DNA from: UMGS172 sp964634675
Lineage (GTDB): Bacteria > Bacillota > Clostridia > Oscillospirales > Acutalibacteraceae
Direction: 5' to 3'
DNA: 26,741 bases
Assembly (NCBI GenBank): GCA_964634675.1
Contig: CAZWLH010000015.1
Coordinates: 1 to 26,741 of the forward strand
Shown: positions 24,470 through 26,741 of the stretch, piece by piece
How the letters are laid out: every line of letters begins with the position of its first letter
Numbering within the stretch: position 1 is the first letter of the stretch
Notes under the pieces: generated by a model
Seen by the model: only the letters and a program-made list of their open reading frames with translations
What the model was told of the DNA's origin: nothing
The model's database searches: none
Position numbers and translations under genes: made by a program

Positions 24470-25435
24470 TTAAAGAAAGATATCCGAATCGTCCTTGGCC
24501 TCTTCGGGAAGGTCATCACCCATACCGAGCCTCTTGAGAAGCTCATGTGCCGCATTATAACCCATTTTCTTCTGACGGTTGTTCATGGCGGCGACCTCAA
24601 TAATAACGGCAAGATTACGCCCGGGCTTGACGGGGATAGTGACCGACGGAACCTCAATATCGAGGATCGACGCAGTCTGCTCTTCAAGACCCATTCGATC
24701 ATAGACCTTATCCTGCTGCCACTGCTCGAGGTTGATGACAAGATCGATCTTTGAGGTAAGATTAACCGCACCGACACCGAAAATTCTGCGTGCGTTGATA
24801 ATACCTATGCCTCTCAGCTCGATAAAATGACGTATGTTTTCGGGTGCAGATCCGACAAGCGAACGTGAAGAAACACGCCGTATCTCAACGGCATCGTCGG
24901 CTATCAGACGGTGACCTCTCTTGACAAGCTCAATGGCTGTCTCACTTTTACCGACACCGCTTTCGCCGAGTATCAGAAGTCCCTCACCGTATACCTCGAC
25001 CAAAACACCGTGACGTGTAACGCGCGGAGCCAGCTCGACGTTCAAAAAGGATATGAGCGAGGCCATAAAGGACGAGGTCGAGTCCGAGGTACGAAGCAGG
25101 GGGACTTTGTGTTCGTCGGCAGCCCTTTTCATCGTTTCGGTAACGGGAAGATTTCTCGAGATTATGACCGCCGACGGCTGACTTGAGAAAAACTTGTCAA
25201 CGTGCTTGCGGTATTCCTCTTCCGAAAATTCATTCAGATAGCCCTCTTCGCTTTTGCCGATTATCTGTATACGGCCGTTGTCGAAGTACTGATAAAAGCC
25301 GCAAAGCTGAAGTCCCGGGCGGTTGACCTCAACATTGGATATGTAGATTTCATCGGCCGACTCGGGAAGCGATACCGTTTCGAGACGGAAGTTTTTGATT
25401 ATCTTTGCCAACGAAACCGAGTATGGTGAACTCAT
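24470..25435 (-). CDS. hprK: HPr kinase/phosphorylase
   Basis: Bifunctional enzyme that phosphorylates and dephosphorylates HPr at Ser46, setting carbon catabolite repression in Gram-positives. The 321-residue product has an N-terminal regulatory domain (about 1-130), Walker A GESGVGKS (157-164), the conserved His142, and the C-terminal signature EVAAMNNRQKKMGYNAA. The ATG has a strong AAAGGAGG upstream. It leads the run hprK-kinase-murB-rapZ-whiA-dnaE-feoA/feoB. Confidence 0.96.
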   Translation of the reverse strand: MSSPYSVSLAKIIKNFRLETVSLPESADEIYISNVEVNRPGLQLCGFYQYFDNGRIQIIGKSEEGYLNEFSEEEYRKHVDKFFSSQPSAVIISRNLPVTETMKRAADEHKVPLLRTSDSTSSFMASLISFLNVELAPRVTRHGVLVEVYGEGLLILGESGVGKSETAIELVKRGHRLIADDAVEIRRVSSRSLVGSAPENIRHFIELRGIGIINARRIFGVGAVNLTSKIDLVINLEQWQQDKVYDRMGLEEQTASILDIEVPSVTIPVKPGRNLAVIIEVAAMNNRQKKMGYNAAHELLKRLGMGDDLPEEAKDDSDIFL

Positions 25436-25486
25436 CGGCTTACCTCCTTTAACTGCTGACCTGTAAAGCTCAGCCTATATATTTGT

Positions 25487-25515
25487 ATTATATAATACTT
25501 TGCTCGGTTTTGAAA
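25487..25515 (-). promoter_or_regulatory. Possible promoter of the hprK run
   Basis: A perfect -10 TATAAT (25487-25492) inside a palindromic A/T stretch is preceded, at 17 nt, by a poor -35 TTTCAA (25510-25515). A small hairpin (GCTGA/TCAGC) lies in the leader just before the ribosome site. Confidence 0.45.
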
Positions 25516-25608
25516 GAGGAAATTTTGTTTTTTATGCTTTTTTTGATAATTTATTCGATAATATTAGGCAAAGCCGACCAAAAGAGACGGTTTACTGTGA
25601 TTTAAACT

Positions 25609-25663
25609 CAAAAAAAGTCCTGACATACACCTCGCCGAAGCAAAATACCTGTCAGGATTTTTT
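25609..25663 (-). terminator. Intrinsic terminator after the GH29 gene
   Basis: An 8-bp inverted repeat TCCTGACA/TGTCAGGA (25618-25625 with 25650-25657), with a 24-nt loop containing a small UUCG hairpin, is followed on the minus strand by CTTTTTTT. A-tracts on the other side could also pair with the T-run. It separates the GH29 gene from hprK. Confidence 0.78.
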
Positions 25664-25673
25664 GTGTTTATAT

Positions 25674-26666
25674 TTATAAAAGTATTTTCTTTCCGACCTC
25701 GGACAACACCTCGACCGACGGCGCCGGTATTCTTCCGAGCCAATCGGGACCTACGTTAAGCAGCAGATTGCAGCCCTTGGAATTGCACTTTGAAAGTATC
25801 TCGCATACGGTATCCGCGCTCTTGCAATCACTGTCAAAGGTCTTATATCCCCAGGTTCTTCTTGCCAAGGTCACAGGTGCCTCTATAAGCTTTTCGGTAT
25901 AATGCTCGGGGAGCATATTGTCACCGCAGGAATGATAATCGCCTATACCGTTTCCGATTCGGCTGTTCACAAGGCAGCCTGGCTGATATTTTCTGACAAG
26001 CTCATAAAGCTCAAGTGACTGCTCACGTGTCTGCTCCTCCATAGGGGTGTCGAACCAAACAAGGCTTATTTCACCGTAGTTTTTCATAAGCTCTTCGACC
26101 TGAGGCTTTATCTTGTTTTCAAAGCAGAGCTTGTAATTCTTTTTCGAATTGTCGGTGAAATCCCAATCGTTTCCCCACATACTGCCGCCGTTCGGGTCGT
26201 TTTCGTGTTCCTGCGGCACGGTATAGCCGCCGCCGTTTTGCTCGTGCCAATCAAGGCACTGTGAATAGTAAAGTCCCGGCTTTACGCCGTGCTTTGCGCA
26301 AGCCTCGGCCAGCTCTCCGATAATATCGCGGCTGAAGGGTGTACCCTTAACACTGTTATAATTGTCAACGGCCGAGTTAAACAGGCAAAAGCCCTCGTGG
26401 TGCTTTGAGGTTACGACGATATATTTCATACCGGCATTTTTCGCGGTTCTAACCCATTCATAAGCATTAAAATATATGGGATTAAAGGCGGTTGCGATTT
26501 TTTCGTATTCTTTCACGGGTATTCTGCAGGTGTGCATAGCCCATTCACCGATGTTGCTTATTCTTTTGCCCTTATATTCACCGCCCAAAATCGAATACAG
26601 TCCGAAATGCACCATCATTCCGAACTTTGCCTCTTTAAACCATTTTGCGCTTTCCGTAATATTCAA
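25674..26666 (-). CDS. Short GH29 alpha-L-fucosidase
   Basis: Retaining alpha-L-fucosidase, probably cytoplasmic because no signal peptide is seen. The product from the proposed TTG at 26666 is about 330 residues. It shows the GH29 landmarks KFGMMVHFGLYS near the start, TSKHHEGFCLF (about 87-97), and the nucleophile in LVWFDTP (Asp206). It covers the TIM barrel but lacks the C-terminal beta-sandwich found in most GH29 enzymes (usually 400 residues or more). The TTG was chosen because GGAG lies 8 nt upstream. The frame extends to another TTG at 26702 without a ribosome site. The promoter could not be placed in the few bases left at the window edge. Confidence 0.85.
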   Translation of the reverse strand: MNITESAKWFKEAKFGMMVHFGLYSILGGEYKGKRISNIGEWAMHTCRIPVKEYEKIATAFNPIYFNAYEWVRTAKNAGMKYIVVTSKHHEGFCLFNSAVDNYNSVKGTPFSRDIIGELAEACAKHGVKPGLYYSQCLDWHEQNGGGYTVPQEHENDPNGGSMWGNDWDFTDNSKKNYKLCFENKIKPQVEELMKNYGEISLVWFDTPMEEQTREQSLELYELVRKYQPGCLVNSRIGNGIGDYHSCGDNMLPEHYTEKLIEAPVTLARRTWGYKTFDSDCKSADTVCEILSKCNSKGCNLLLNVGPDWLGRIPAPSVEVLSEVGKKILL

Positions 26667-26741
26667 ATCAAACACTCCGTTTCTTAAATTGTTATGATAC
26701 AATAGATAGGTAACAAAAATAATAGAAAAAACAACTCAAAA

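Noticed and set aside
26684..26702. Small inverted repeat ATTGT/ACAAT near the window edge as a fucosidase operator
   Set aside because: A 5-bp repeat in A+T-rich sequence is expected by chance, and the promoter itself cannot be located.

Overview
The window looks like an ordinary chromosomal segment of a spore-forming, anaerobic gut-type member of the Clostridia, probably an Oscillospirales/Ruminococcaceae relative. That is inference from gene content: spoIVA and whiA, a PerR/reverse-rubrerythrin oxygen-defence pair, HPr kinase, an AGCS alanine symporter, a secreted cohesin-dockerin protein, and lipoprotein or cytoplasmic glycoside hydrolases (GH16, GH29). Nearly all genes lie on the minus strand; the one plus-strand gene is at 9690-10187. 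No tRNA, rRNA, IS element, prophage or CRISPR array was seen.

Layout, in coordinate order (minus-strand transcription runs right to left). 50-1145: perR and reverse rubrerythrin, overlapping by ATGA, behind a consensus promoter abutted by a PerR-box-like site. 1245-2894: two membrane proteins ending in SHOCT motifs, preceded by a roughly 210-nt leader with three nested long helices and an intrinsic terminator just before the first start codon; this is the most unusual thing in the window. 2918-5370: spoIVA and a PflX-like radical SAM gene. 5327-9488: AGCS symporter, DEDDh exonuclease with a zinc ribbon, and typA/bipA; a terminator hairpin between exonuclease and symporter contains the symporter's ribosome binding site. 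9570-10241: two stacked promoters and an unknown membrane protein on the plus strand. 10239-14861: cohesin-dockerin protein, radC, PAP2 phosphatase, small lipoprotein and a GH16 lipoprotein with a duplicated N-terminal module. 14873-25435: a long co-directional run hprK - ROK glucokinase - murB - rapZ - whiA - dnaE - feoA/feoB fusion. 25609-26666: a short GH29 alpha-L-fucosidase.

How the genes fit together: PerR and reverse rubrerythrin form a self-contained peroxide-response unit. HprK and the ROK kinase link sugar uptake to carbon catabolite control, and sit with cell-wall (murB), cell-envelope/division regulatory (rapZ, whiA) and replication (dnaE) genes, a neighbourhood familiar from Clostridia except that yvcK, which usually lies between rapZ and whiA, is absent. 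The GH16, GH29 and cohesin-dockerin genes point to polysaccharide use. Start sites were chosen from Shine-Dalgarno spacing and family length. All promoter, terminator and RNA-structure calls were made by eye, without folding or database searches.
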